Shown here: piece by piece, positions 1 to 10,255 of the stretch
Layout of the letters: every line of letters starts with the position of its first letter
Position numbering within the stretch: position 1 is the first letter of the stretch
Assembly (NCBI GenBank): GCA_036278755.1
Contig: DASUKL010000134.1
Span: 1-39,773 of the forward strand
Reading direction: 5' to 3'
Source of the DNA: DASUKL01 sp036278755
GTDB taxonomy: Bacteria > Chloroflexota > Limnocylindria > Limnocylindrales > CSP1-4
Length of the DNA stretch: 39,773 nucleotides
The notes under the pieces: model-generated
Told to the model about the DNA's origin: nothing
Seen by the model: the letters and a program-made list of their open reading frames with translations, nothing else
Databases searched by the model: none
Program-made: the position numbers and the translations under genes

Positions 1-87
1 AGCACAGGGCGGGCTTCCGGCCGACGGTCCGCCCGGCGTCTTTCGGCCGACCGTCGGCACGGCGGGCCCCGCCGAGCTGCCGGCCGA

Positions 88-300
88 GCGTCCTCAGGGG
101 CTTCCGGGTCCATGAAAGTCCCTTGAGGCCGGAGAGTTCGCTGCCCGCAGATGGAGAAGCGTCCTCAGGGGCTTCCGGGTCCATGAAAGTCCCTTGAGGC
201 CGGAGAGTTCGCTGCCCGCAAATGGAGAAGCGTCCTCAGGGGCGTCCGGGTCCATGAAAGTCCCTTCAAGCCGGAACCATTTGCTTGGCGCAAACAAGAC
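88..300. repeat. Three tandem copies of a 71-bp repeat
   Basis: Units start at 88, 159 and 230. The first two are almost identical and the third has diverged after about 35 bases. Each starts with GCGTCCTCAGGGG and contains a CCGGA...TTCGCT...GCAAA block about 42 bases in. No credible gene is present here. Related copies of the block occur outside the array (see 339-490). Function unknown. Confidence 0.85.
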
Positions 301-338
301 GCGCCCGCAGCGAGGCCCCGAGATAGCAAGCAGCCCTC

Positions 339-490
339 CAAGTCCGATCCATTCGCTACCGGCAAACGGGGGCCGGCCTTCATGCCATCTTTGGGCAGGC
401 TGCCTTTGGGCAGGCTGCGACCCTTCTATGGGCGGCCCGCTATGGGCGGCCCGCGACCGATCGAGCCGGATCCACCCGCCGGGAGCAGAT
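339..490. repeat. Degenerate dispersed copies of the CCGGATCCATTCGCT-type block
   Basis: The block of the 71-bp array recurs in the same orientation at about 339-368 (AAGTCCGATCCATTCGC) and, more degenerate, at about 463-490 (GAGCCGGATCCACCCGCC). With the array copies at about 127, 198 and 269, spacing is 71, 71, 72 and about 123 bases. All lie upstream of the ilv promoter. They could be decayed repeats or a spaced protein-binding element; the sequence alone does not decide. Confidence 0.5.
390..453. repeat. Two short perfect or near-perfect tandem duplications
   Basis: TTTGGGCAGGCTGC plus one base is repeated at 390-404 and 405-419, and CTATGGGCGGCCCG is repeated exactly at 426-439 and 440-453. 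Both lie in the non-coding stretch before the ilv promoter and look like recent slippage duplications. Confidence 0.8.
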
Positions 491-543
491 CGACATGACC
501 AACGGCCGGGGTGGCCTGGCACCACCGGCTGCTCCGGCGGCGC

Positions 544-573
544 TGGACAGCGGCGGTCGGATGCCGCTAGACT
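544..573 (+). promoter_or_regulatory. Promoter of the ilv-leu operon
   Basis: A -35 box TGGACA (544-549, five of six matches to TTGACA) is followed by an 18-base spacer and a -10 box TAGACT (568-573). Transcription would begin near 580, giving a leader RNA of about 380 bases before ilvB that contains the leader peptide and attenuator. The same TAGACT hexamer occurs just before pheA. Confidence 0.6.
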
Positions 574-626
574 GCGGGTCCGGCCGACAGGCAGTCGGCG
601 GCAGAGCGAACGCAGGAGCGCAGCGC

Positions 627-812
627 GTGGTTCGAGCCAACCAGCAGCACGACCTCGTCACCGTCGCCATCCGGGCTGACGGTCGGCGCGTGCCGGTCCG
701 GCTCAGCGACGTCTCCGGTTCCCCTTCGCTCATCGACATCGTTCGCGACCTCCTCCTTGGGCTCATCGCCCTTATCGCCGGCTCCCGACGGGAGCCTGGA
801 GGAAGCCGCTAG
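627..812 (+). CDS. ilv-leu operon leader peptide (attenuation)
   Basis: This is a short frame of 61 codons from a GTG at 627, which is preceded by an AGGAG ribosome site at 614-618 (8-base spacing), to TAG at 810-812. Its last third (729-782) reads LIDIVRDLLLGLIALIAG, in which 11 of 18 residues are Leu, Ile or Val. That is the hallmark of a leader peptide for branched-chain amino-acid operons. The stop codon lies 28 bases before a strong intrinsic terminator and overlaps the attenuator region. The peptide is inferred to act through ribosome position: slow decoding of Leu/Ile/Val codons when the charged tRNAs are scarce would favour antitermination. A later in-frame GTG at 690 lacks a good ribosome site. 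The first 33 residues resemble nothing known, and the peptide is longer than classical leader peptides. Confidence 0.7.
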   Translation: MVRANQQHDLVTVAIRADGRRVPVRLSDVSGSPSLIDIVRDLLLGLIALIAGSRREPGGSR

Positions 813-866
813 CGCAGCAAGCGCCCAAGCAGCGATCCAGGACCCTCGCCGGGAGCGGCGAGGGTC
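780..866 (+). promoter_or_regulatory. Transcription attenuator with alternative hairpins
   Basis: Four segments can form mutually exclusive pairings. Segment 1 (780-786, GGCTCCC) pairs perfectly with 790-796 (GGGAGCC) around a 3-base loop. Segment 2 (790-800, GGGAGCCTGGA) can instead pair with segment 3 (836-846, TCCAGGACCCT), with nine of eleven positions paired including one G-U. Segment 3 shares bases 841-846 with the 5' arm of the terminator, whose 3' arm is 857-866. A ribosome stalled on the Leu/Ile codons just upstream would cover segment 1, allow 2:3 pairing and prevent termination. A ribosome reaching the stop at 810 would cover segment 2 and allow the terminator. This is the classical trp/ilv-type layout, read here by eye. 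Confidence 0.65.
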
Positions 867-874
867 TTTCGTTT
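841..874 (+). terminator. Rho-independent terminator before ilvB (attenuator)
   Basis: A perfect 10-bp GC-rich stem (GACCCTCGCC at 841-850 with GGCGAGGGTC at 857-866), a 6-base loop GGGAGC, and a following TTTCGTTT tract. It lies between the leader peptide stop and ilvB, so it would end transcription before the operon unless the antiterminator forms. Confidence 0.8.
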
Positions 875-911
875 GCCGAGCGGCGGAGGCCGGGCGGCAC
901 GGGGTCCCGAC

Positions 912-955
912 GAAGCAGGCAGACAGGAAGAAGCAGGCAGACAGGAAGAAGCAGG
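912..955 (+). repeat. 18-bp tandem repeat abutting the ilvB ribosome site
   Basis: GAAGCAGGCAGACAGGAA is repeated exactly at 912-929 and 930-947, followed by a partial third copy that runs into the ilvB ribosome site AGGAG (953-957). Each unit ends in AGGAA, so the array gives serial Shine-Dalgarno-like sequences, the last of which is correctly spaced for the ATG at 964. Confidence 0.85.
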
Positions 956-963
956 AGCAGTCG

Positions 964-2919
964 ATGACGATCAGCTCGACCAGGCCGACCGCGGCCAGCG
1001 AGGTCACGGCGCCAGGTCCGACGACGAGGCCGACCGCAGCCACCGAGGCTGAGGCGACCGCGACCGGAGCTGCCGCGACGACCCCACCCCGGCCGGCGCA
1101 GCACCCCGGCCGTCATCTCCCGGCCGAGGGGACCGCTGCGGCCGCGGAGATCGACGATGCGCGCGGCCGCATGCTCCACGAAGGACGCCTGCGCGGCCGG
1201 ACGCGGATCGGGGCGGACGTGGTGTGCGAGGCGCTCCTGCGCCAGGGCGTCGACACGATCTTCGGCTACCCCGGCGGGGTGATCCTGCCCCTCTACGACG
1301 TCTTCGGCGACTACCCCGACCTGCGCCACGTCCTCGTCCGCCACGAGCAGGGCGCGGCCCATGCGGCCGACGGCTACGCCCGGGCCAGCGGCCAGGTCGG
1401 CGTCTGCCTCGGCACCAGCGGCCCCGGCGCGACGAACCTCGTGACCGGGCTGGCCACGGCCCAGCTGGACTCCATCCCGGTCGTGGCCATCACGGGCAAC
1501 GTGGCTGCCGCCCTGCTGGGCAAGGACGCCTTCCAGGAGATCGACATCACCGGCATCACCCTGCCCATGACCAAGCACAACTACCTCATCCGGGACGCCG
1601 ACGAGCTGCCCCGCGTCCTGGCCGAGGCCTTCCACATCGCCCGCACCGGCCGCCCCGGCCCGGTCCATGTGGACATCACCAAGGACGCCCTCCAGCAGGA
1701 GACCGCGGCGCCCCATCCCAGCGAGGCCGAGGTGGCCGCTGGCCTGCCCGGCTTCCGGCCCACCTTCGACGGCCACGCCCGCCAGCTGCGCCTCGCCGCG
1801 GAGGCCATCGATCGGTCCCAGCGGCCCGTGATCCTGGCCGGCCACGGCGTGCTCATCGCCCAGGCCGTCGACGACCTGCGGACCTTCGCCGAGCGGACGC
1901 ACATCCCCGTGGCCCACACCCTCCTCGGGGTAGGGGCCATGGACGAGACCCATCCGCTGTCCTACGGCTTCATGGGCATGCACGGCTGGAAGCACGTCAA
2001 CCGCGCCATCCAGGCGGCCGACCTGCTGATCGCCCTGGGCATGCGCTTCGACGACCGGGTCACGGGCAAGGTCAGCACCTACGCCACCGGAGCCCGCATC
2101 ATCCACGTCGATATCGACCCGGCCGAGATCGGCAAGAACGTGGCCGTCGACGTGCCCATCGTGGGCGACGCGGGTCGCGTCCTGCGGGCCCTCACCCCGC
2201 TCGTGCGCGAGGTGCCGCCCGAGGAGCGGTCGGCCTACCTCGAGGAGCTGGCCGCCTGGCGCCGGGAGTCCGAGGCCACCAGCTGGCATGGCTCCGGGGC
2301 CTGGCGCGACGGGCTGCTCTCGGCCGACTACGTCGTCAGCCAGATCGGCGAGTTGACGGATCACGACGCCACGCTCGTCGCGGACGTGGGCCAGAACCAG
2401 ATGTGGCTGGCCCGCTACGCCGGCTTCCGGCGGCCGGACTCACACCTCTCCTCGGGCGGTCTGGGGACGATGGGCTACGCCCTGCCCACGGCCATGGGGG
2501 CGGCCCTCGCCCGACCCGATAAGGAGACCTGGGCCATCACCGGCGACGGCGGCTTCCAGATGACGATCCAGGAGCTGGCGACGCTCGTCCAGGATCACAT
2601 CCCGGTCCGCATCGCCCTCTTCGACAACAAGAAGCTGGGCATGATCCGTCAGTGGCAGGAGCTGGTCTACGCCGGCAACTACCACTCGGCCAGCCTGGTC
2701 GGGCCGGATTACCTGAAGCTGGCCGAGGCCTATGGCATCCCGGCCTGGAGGGCCAGCCGGCCAAACGAGGTGCCGGAGGCCATCCGCGCCGCCCACGCGG
2801 TGGACGGTCCGGCGCTGGTCTGGTTCGAGATCGCCGAGGGCCAGAACGTCTTCCCCATGATGCCCGCGGGCAAGGGCCTCTCCGACCTCATCGAACATTG
2901 GGACGGGCCGGCCGAATGA
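964..2919 (+). CDS. ilvB: Acetolactate synthase large subunit
   Basis: This thiamine-diphosphate enzyme condenses two pyruvates to acetolactate (valine, leucine) or pyruvate with 2-oxobutyrate to acetohydroxybutyrate (isoleucine). The 651-residue protein has the ThDP glutamate region (RHEQGAAHAADGYARASG), the central domain, and the ThDP/Mg motif beginning GDGGFQMT with a downstream FDNKKLG. ATG 964 was chosen because an AGGAG site lies 6 bases upstream; longer in-frame extensions would run through the attenuator terminator. Residues 1-80 are an Ala/Thr/Pro-rich extension without homology to the catalytic core, which begins near TRIGADVVCEALLRQG. That makes the protein longer than most family members (about 550-600). 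It heads a co-directional operon, and its stop overlaps the ilvN start (ATGA). Regulation by the upstream attenuator is inferred. Confidence 0.96.
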   Translation: MTISSTRPTAASEVTAPGPTTRPTAATEAEATATGAAATTPPRPAQHPGRHLPAEGTAAAAEIDDARGRMLHEGRLRGRTRIGADVVCEALLRQGVDTIFGYPGGVILPLYDVFGDYPDLRHVLVRHEQGAAHAADGYARASGQVGVCLGTSGPGATNLVTGLATAQLDSIPVVAITGNVAAALLGKDAFQEIDITGITLPMTKHNYLIRDADELPRVLAEAFHIARTGRPGPVHVDITKDALQQETAAPHPSEAEVAAGLPGFRPTFDGHARQLRLAAEAIDRSQRPVILAGHGVLIAQAVDDLRTFAERTHIPVAHTLLGVGAMDETHPLSYGFMGMHGWKHVNRAIQAADLLIALGMRFDDRVTGKVSTYATGARIIHVDIDPAEIGKNVAVDVPIVGDAGRVLRALTPLVREVPPEERSAYLEELAAWRRESEATSWHGSGAWRDGLLSADYVVSQIGELTDHDATLVADVGQNQMWLARYAGFRRPDSHLSSGGLGTMGYALPTAMGAALARPDKETWAITGDGGFQMTIQELATLVQDHIPVRIALFDNKKLGMIRQWQELVYAGNYHSASLVGPDYLKLAEAYGIPAWRASRPNEVPEAIRAAHAVDGPALVWFEIAEGQNVFPMMPAGKGLSDLIEHWDGPAE

Positions 2920-3562
2920 GCGCCCCGAGCCCGACGTCGAGCCCGACCCCGAGCGCGAGCACAGGCCCGAGCCCGACCCCGAGCCCGAGCAGCAGCCCGG
3001 GCGCGCCGGCGCCCGCCCAGCACGCCGCGCGCTACGTTCCCGGCAGCGGCGAGACCGGGCGCCATGTCATCGCCGTCATCGTGCGCGATCGGCCCGGCGT
3101 CCTCAATCGGGTCGCCAGCCTGCTCCGCGCCCGAACCTTCAACATCGCCTCGCTGGCCGTGGGCCGCAGCGAGACCCCCGGCCTCAGCCGCATGACGATC
3201 GTCCTCAACGGCGACGACTACGGCGTCGAGCAGGTCAGCAAGCAGCTCTACCGGCTCATCGACGTCCTGAAGGTCCAGGACCTGACCGCCGAGCGGAGCA
3301 TCGAGCACGAGCTGGCCCTCCTCAAGGTCCGGGCCACGAACGCCAACCGGGCCGAGATCCTCAAGCTCGTCGAGCTCTCCCGCGGCCGAGTCGTGGACCT
3401 GGCCGCCGACTCGGTCGTGGTGGAGGTGGCCGGCCCACCGAGCGACGTGGAGGCTCTCGTCGAGCAACTGTCCACCTACGGGCTCAAGGAACTGGTCCGG
3501 ACCGGCAGCGTCGTCATGCTGCGCGGCAGTCAGAGCATCGAACACGAAGGAGCGGAACGCTG

Positions 3563-3563
<1 letters not shown>
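2916..3563 (+). CDS. ilvN: Acetolactate synthase small (regulatory) subunit
   Basis: This subunit stimulates IlvB and confers feedback inhibition, normally by valine, through ACT domains. After a Pro/Ser/Thr-rich stretch of about 45 residues, the conserved part starts at RHVIAVIVRDRPGVLNRVAS (an ACT domain). A second C-terminal domain contains ELALLKVRA and ends near LVRTGSVVML. The start ATG at 2916 overlaps the ilvB stop in the ATGA arrangement; no other in-frame start before the ACT domain fits better. The 215-residue length exceeds the usual 160-180 because of the N-terminal tail, whose DNA (2922-3000) is built of GAGCCCGACCCC-like short repeats. The next gene starts within the stop codon, so translation is probably coupled. 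Confidence 0.93.
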
Positions 3564-4617
<1,054 letters not shown>

Positions 4618-4621
<4 letters not shown>

Positions 4622-6237
4622 GCACGGTCGAGGGTGGCGTCCCGGCCTCGGGTGGCGTGCCCGAGGGCCGCGTCCGCATCTTCGACACGACCCTCCGCGA
4701 CGGTGAGCAGGCGCCCGGCGCCGGCCTGACCGCCGAGGAGAAGCTGGAGGTCGCCCGCCAGCTGGTGCGCCTCAACGTGGACGTCATCGAGGCCGGCTTC
4801 CCGGCCGCCTCGCCAGGCGACTTCGACGCCGTCCAGCGCATCGCCCGCGAGACCAGAGGCGTGGCTGTGGCGGCCCTGGCCCGCTGCCGCGACGGCGACC
4901 CGCAACGGGCCGTGGAGGCCATCGGCGTGGCCGAGCGGCCCCATCTCCACGTCTTCATCGCCACCAGCGACATCCACCTCAAGCACAAGCTCCGCCTCAG
5001 CCGCGACGAGATGCTGAGCGAGGCCGTCCGCTGGGTGCGTTACGGCCGCAGGGCCCTGGGCCCGGACGTGGAGATCGAGTTCAGCGCCGAGGACGCCAGC
5101 CGCACGGACCCCGAGTTCCTCCTGCGCGTCTTCGAGGCCGTGGTCGACGCCGGGGCCAGCACGGTCAACATGCCCGATACGGTGGGCTACGCCATCCCTG
5201 CCGAGTACGGCCGCCTGGTGGCCGCGGTGGTCGAGCGCGTCGGTGCGGGGGCCACGGTGAGCGTCCACTGCCACAACGACCTGGGCCTGGCCACGGCCAA
5301 CACCCTGGCCGCCGTCCAGGCCGGGGCGCGCCAGGTGGAGGTCACCATCAACGGCCTCGGCGAGCGGGCTGGCAACGCCTCCCTCGAGGAGGTGGTCATG
5401 GCCCTCCGCACCCGGCCCAATCAGTTCCCCGAACTGGGCAGCCGGGTGGCCACCGAGCAGATCACGGCCGCCAGCCGCTTGGTCAGCTACCTGACCGGCT
5501 TCGTCGTCCAGCCCAACAAGGCCATCGTGGGCGGCAACGCCTTCGCCCATGAGTCGGGCATCCACCAGGACGGCGTGCTCAAGAACCCCCTCACCTACGA
5601 GATCATGACCCCCCGCTCGGTGGGCCTCTCGGGCTCCATCCTGAGCATCGGCAAGCTGTCCGGACGGCGCGGCCTGCAGGGCAAGCTCCACGACCTGGGG
5701 CACGACCTCGAGGGGCCGGCCCTCGACGCGGCCTACCGGGCGGTCATCTCCCTGGCCGACTCGAAGAAGGAGGTCACCGACGCCGACCTGCTGGCCATCG
5801 TCGAGCAGCAGGCCGCCGAACGGGGGCCTGACACGGCCCCGGCCTCGGAGGTGGGCCTCGTGGGCTGGAACGTGAGCTCCAGCCACGGCGGTCGCTCGTC
5901 GGGCCAGGTGACGGTCGTCGTGGGCGGCGAGGAGCGCCACGCCGAGGCCAGCGGCAATGGCCCGGTGGACGCCCTCTACGGGGCCATCGATGCGGCCGTG
6001 GAGCCGGTCCTGGGCTGGCGGCCCACGCTCACCGAGTACGAGATCCGGGCCGTCTCGGGCGGCGAGGACGCCCAGGGCCGGGTCATCGTCCGCTGCCGAC
6101 GGTCCACCGACGGTGAGGGCGTCTCGCCGGCCACCGGCCACGGGCTCTCGACCAACATCATCGAGGCCTCACTCGAGGGCTATCTGGCCGCGGTCAACAA
6201 GCTCATCGCCCCGCGCGTCGCGGCGGTGCGCGCGTGA
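4618..6237 (+). CDS. leuA: 2-isopropylmalate synthase
   Basis: This is the first committed step of leucine synthesis, condensing 2-oxoisovalerate with acetyl-CoA. The catalytic barrel starts with FDTTLRDGEQAPG and carries the metal-binding HCHND at residues 217-221. The conserved segment FAHESGIHQDG follows. The C-terminal allosteric LeuA_dimer domain (about residues 425-535) includes ASGNGPVDALYGAIDAA and the leucine-site-like STNIIEASLEGYL, so leucine feedback inhibition is expected. The 539-residue length is normal for the long bacterial form. The start ATG 4618 overlaps the ilvC stop (ATGA), and the stop overlaps the GTG of leuB. The paralogous citramalate synthase two genes downstream is distinguished by its own barrel signature. 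Confidence 0.95.
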
Positions 6238-7339
6238 GCGCCGAGCGCAGCTACTCCCTCGTCGCCATCCCCGGAGACGGCATCGGCCCGGAGGTCGTGG
6301 CCGCCGCCCAGCGGGTGCTCGACGCGGTCGGGAAGCGGTTCGGGTTCAGCCTGACCTGGCAGGAGCGCATCGTGGGCGGGGCGGCCATCGACCGCTTCGG
6401 AGTGCCCATCGGCGATGCCGACCTGGAGGCCTGCCGGGCCGCCGACGCCGTCCTCCTGGGCGCCGTGGGTGGCCCGCGCTGGGACGATCCGTCGGCCGCG
6501 GTCCGCCCCGAGCAGGCCCTGTTCGCCCTGCGCAGCGGCCTCGAGCTGTTCGCCAACCTGCGCCCCGTGACGGTCGATCCGGCCCTCGTCGACAGCTCGC
6601 CGCTGCGCCCCGAGCGGCTGGCCGGGGTCGACCTGCTCATCGTCCGTGAGCTCACCAGCGGGCTCTACTTCGGGCGTCCCTCCGAAGAGCGCCGGACGCC
6701 GCAAGGCCGGGTGGGCGTGGACACCCTGTGGTACACGGAGGACGAGATCCGGCGCGTGGTGCGGATGGCCTTCGAGCTGGCCTGGGGCCGGCGCCGCCAC
6801 CTGACCAGCGTCGACAAGGCCAACGTCCTGGCCACCTCCCGCCTGTGGCGGACGGTGGTCGAGGAGGTCCACGCCGACTTCCCCGACGTGACGGTCGAGC
6901 ATCGCCTCGTGGATGCCGCAGCCATGCTCCTGGCCACGCGGCCGGTCCTCTTCGACGTGGTCGTGACCGAGAACCTCTTCGGGGACATCCTCTCCGATGA
7001 GGCCTCGGTCCTGGCCGGCTCGCTGGGCATGCTGCCCTCCGCATCGCTCGGAGCGCGGCGCACGGCCCACGGCGTCTTCGGGCTCTACGAGCCCATCCAC
7101 GGCTCCGCGCCCGACATCGTGGGTCGGGGCGTGGCCAACCCCCTGGGCACGATCCTCTCGGCCGCCCTGCTGCTGCGCTGGTCGCTGGGCGAGGCGGAGG
7201 CCGCCGCGGCCCTCGAGGCCTCGGTGGCGGGGACCCTGGGGCGTGGCCTGAGGACCCCGGACCTGGGCGGCGACGACGGGACCGAGGCGCTCACGACGGC
7301 CGTCGTGGAGGGCCTCGCGACACCCCTGGGAGCGGCGCG

Positions 7340-7343
<4 letters not shown>
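6234..7343 (+). CDS. leuB: 3-isopropylmalate dehydrogenase
   Basis: This NAD-dependent enzyme oxidises 3-isopropylmalate and decarboxylates it to 2-oxoisocaproate. Together with the adjacent citramalate synthase it may also process 3-methylmalate toward 2-oxobutyrate. Visible family features are the N-terminal IPGDGIGPEVV, the substrate arginines in ELFANLRPV and VRELTSGLYFG, the catalytic lysine in VDKANVLATS, the metal aspartates in FGDILSDEASVLAGSLGMLPSASL (two short segments), and the NAD site EPIHGSAPDIVGRG. The 369-residue length is typical. The GTG start at 6234 overlaps the leuA stop in a GTGA arrangement. The stop in turn overlaps the GTG of cimA, so the genes are probably translationally coupled. 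Confidence 0.95.
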
Positions 7344-9112
<1,769 letters not shown>

Positions 9113-9114
9113 CC

Positions 9115-9672
9115 ATGGATCCCGCTACCTCGACCACCGAACCGCGACCGGCCGATCAGGCCGACCCCGTCCGACTCGCTCGCTGGAGCGTCACGACCGG
9201 CTCGAACGTCCAGAGTCGGGGCGTCGTCATCGTCGAGAGCGGCGAGCACCAGTGGGAGGGCACGGCCGAAGGCAACGGGGCCATCCACGCCCTGCTGCGG
9301 GCCGTCGATGCGGCCCTCCACGAAGTCCTCTCGGGCCATCCGCGGCTGCTGGCCTACGAGGTCCGGGCCGTGGCCGAAGGCGCCGATGCCGAGGGTCGAG
9401 TCTCGGTCCGTCTGGCGCCGCCGGCCGGGGCGGGCGGGCGCCGGGCTCACGGCACCTACAGCGCCAGCGCCCAGGGCACGAACATCGTGGCGGCCTCGAT
9501 CGAGGCCTACATCGGGGCGCTCAACCAGCTCCTGGCCGAGGAGCACTGGGCCGGGGCGACCGAGGCGGCCGGCAACCGGCGCAAGACGCGCGCCTCGCGC
9601 CAGGCGCAGCCACCGACCGAGTACGACGACGCGGCCACGGAGCACGACACCACGGCTTGGTTCGAGCGCTGA
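9115..9672 (+). CDS. Free-standing LeuA allosteric-domain protein
   Basis: This 185-residue protein matches only the C-terminal regulatory (LeuA_dimer, PF08502-type) domain of isopropylmalate/citramalate synthases and has no catalytic barrel. Recognisable segments are EGNGAIHALLRAVDAAL, LLAYEVRAVAEG and GTNIVAASIEAYIGALNQLL, each with a counterpart in the LeuA and CimA C-termini encoded just upstream. The tail (about 145-185) is charged and low in complexity. ATG 9115 has GGAGG at 9104-9108, which overlaps the end of cimA, so it is the last gene of the operon. Its role is unknown. It could bind leucine or isoleucine, or pair with LeuA or CimA as a regulatory subunit; both are inference. The intact frame, conserved motifs and own ribosome site argue against a gene remnant. 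Confidence 0.85.
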   Translation: MDPATSTTEPRPADQADPVRLARWSVTTGSNVQSRGVVIVESGEHQWEGTAEGNGAIHALLRAVDAALHEVLSGHPRLLAYEVRAVAEGADAEGRVSVRLAPPAGAGGRRAHGTYSASAQGTNIVAASIEAYIGALNQLLAEEHWAGATEAAGNRRKTRASRQAQPPTEYDDAATEHDTTAWFER

Positions 9673-9689
9673 CCGAGGAGGAGTCGGTC
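9671..9689 (+). terminator. Possible hairpin at the end of the ilv-leu operon
   Basis: GACCGA (9671-9676) can pair with TCGGTC (9684-9689) around a 7-base loop, directly at the stop of the last operon gene. There is no T-run, so it is at best a weak or factor-assisted terminator. Confidence 0.3.
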
Positions 9690-9758
9690 CGTGGCGGGGT
9701 CCGCTCGCGGCGTCCGGCTTCGACCTCCGCAGCAGCCGAGGGGCGGATCAGGTGGGCG

Positions 9759-10151
9759 TCAGATGGCGCTGGCGCAGGCCTTGCACTTGCTGGCGTCGAC
9801 CGCGTTGTCCGTCTTGCAGAAGGGGCAGGTCTTGGTCGGCTCCGGCTCTTCTTCCTTGATGAAGAGCCTGGACAGCCACCAGGCCACGAGGGCGATGACG
9901 ATGAAGGCGATGATCCAGTTGATGAACAGGCCGTAGCGGATGGCCGTGTCGGCGACGTTCGGATCAGTGGACTTCTTGAGCACGATCTCCAGCTTGGAGA
10001 AGTCGATCCCGCCGAGGAGCAGTCCAACGGGCGGCATGATGATGTCATTGACCAACGAGTTCACGACGTTGGCCAGGGCGACGCCGATGATGAAGGCGAT
10101 CGCCAGGGCCAGGGCGTTGGTCTTGACCAGGAACTCCTTGAAGCCGGACAT
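9759..10151 (-). CDS. mscL: Large-conductance mechanosensitive channel with zinc-ribbon tail
   Basis: This pore opens under membrane tension and releases solutes during osmotic downshock. The N-terminal amphipathic start MSGFKEFLVKTN is followed by TM1 (ALALAIAFIIGVALANVVNS), the NDIIMPPVG segment, an extracellular loop, and TM2 (FINWIIAFIVIALVAWWLS). The start was placed at MSGFKEF (10151), the family's normal N-terminus, rather than at upstream in-frame codons; a GCGAGG site lies a few bases before it. The protein is 130 residues. Instead of the usual charged C-terminal helix bundle, the tail after EEEPEPTK is a CX2CX10CX2C zinc ribbon (CPFC...CKAC). The 3' end faces the ilv-leu operon, and pheA lies divergently upstream. 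Confidence 0.92.
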   Translation of the reverse strand: MSGFKEFLVKTNALALAIAFIIGVALANVVNSLVNDIIMPPVGLLLGGIDFSKLEIVLKKSTDPNVADTAIRYGLFINWIIAFIVIALVAWWLSRLFIKEEEPEPTKTCPFCKTDNAVDASKCKACASAI

Positions 10152-10194
10152 ACAGAACCTCGCGTAGGGCGGCCAGACGGGGGTAGACCGCGTC

Positions 10195-10200
10195 ACTCTA
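10195..10200 (-). promoter_or_regulatory. Possible -10 box for mscL
   Basis: On the minus strand TAGAGT sits about 44 bases before the mscL start, fitting the TAGANT pattern seen at other promoters of this window. No good -35 is visible. Confidence 0.3.
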
Positions 10201-10243
10201 CCGGGTCACGGCCCGGGCGCGGCGGTCGAATGATGGCCCGGCC

Positions 10244-10249
10244 TAGACT
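10244..10249 (+). promoter_or_regulatory. -10 box of pheA, implying a leaderless transcript
   Basis: TAGACT ends 6 bases before the ATG at 10256, so transcription would begin at or within a base or two of the start codon. No Shine-Dalgarno sequence precedes this ATG, in agreement with leaderless translation. A -35 element is not evident. Confidence 0.45.
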
Positions 10250-10255
10250 TGGCCG

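Larger units (their letters stand above)
1..543. other. Non-coding upstream region without a supported gene
   Basis: Reading frames here are short and consist of repeat translations, without convincing start signals. Apart from the repeats, there is an inverted repeat with 10-base arms, GCCGACGGTC at 20-29 and GACCGTCGGC at 49-58. It could be the end of an upstream transcript or an operator. No RNA gene was recognised. Confidence 0.6.

Noticed and set aside
88..300. CRISPR array
   Set aside because: The repeats are directly adjacent 71-base units without unique spacers, and no cas genes occur in the window.
625..645. tRNA T-loop-like GGTTCGAGCC
   Set aside because: The flanking bases cannot form a T-stem and no acceptor or anticodon arms are nearby. 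The sequence is part of the leader peptide frame.
500..870. T-box riboswitch before ilvB
   Set aside because: No TGGNACC-type antiterminator bulge is present near the terminator and no specifier-loop architecture was seen. The leader peptide explains the arrangement better.
757..963. Upstream extension of ilvB to an ATG at 757
   Set aside because: It would run through the leader peptide in another frame, the attenuator terminator and the 18-bp repeats, and has no homology. ATG 964 has a good ribosome site.
772..2364. Long minus-strand frame opposite ilvB, and similar ones opposite ilvC and leuA
   Set aside because: In DNA with G or C at nearly every third codon position, antisense frames stay open by chance. 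Their Gly/Ala/Arg/Asp/His-rich translations have no domains, and the plus-strand genes are well conserved.
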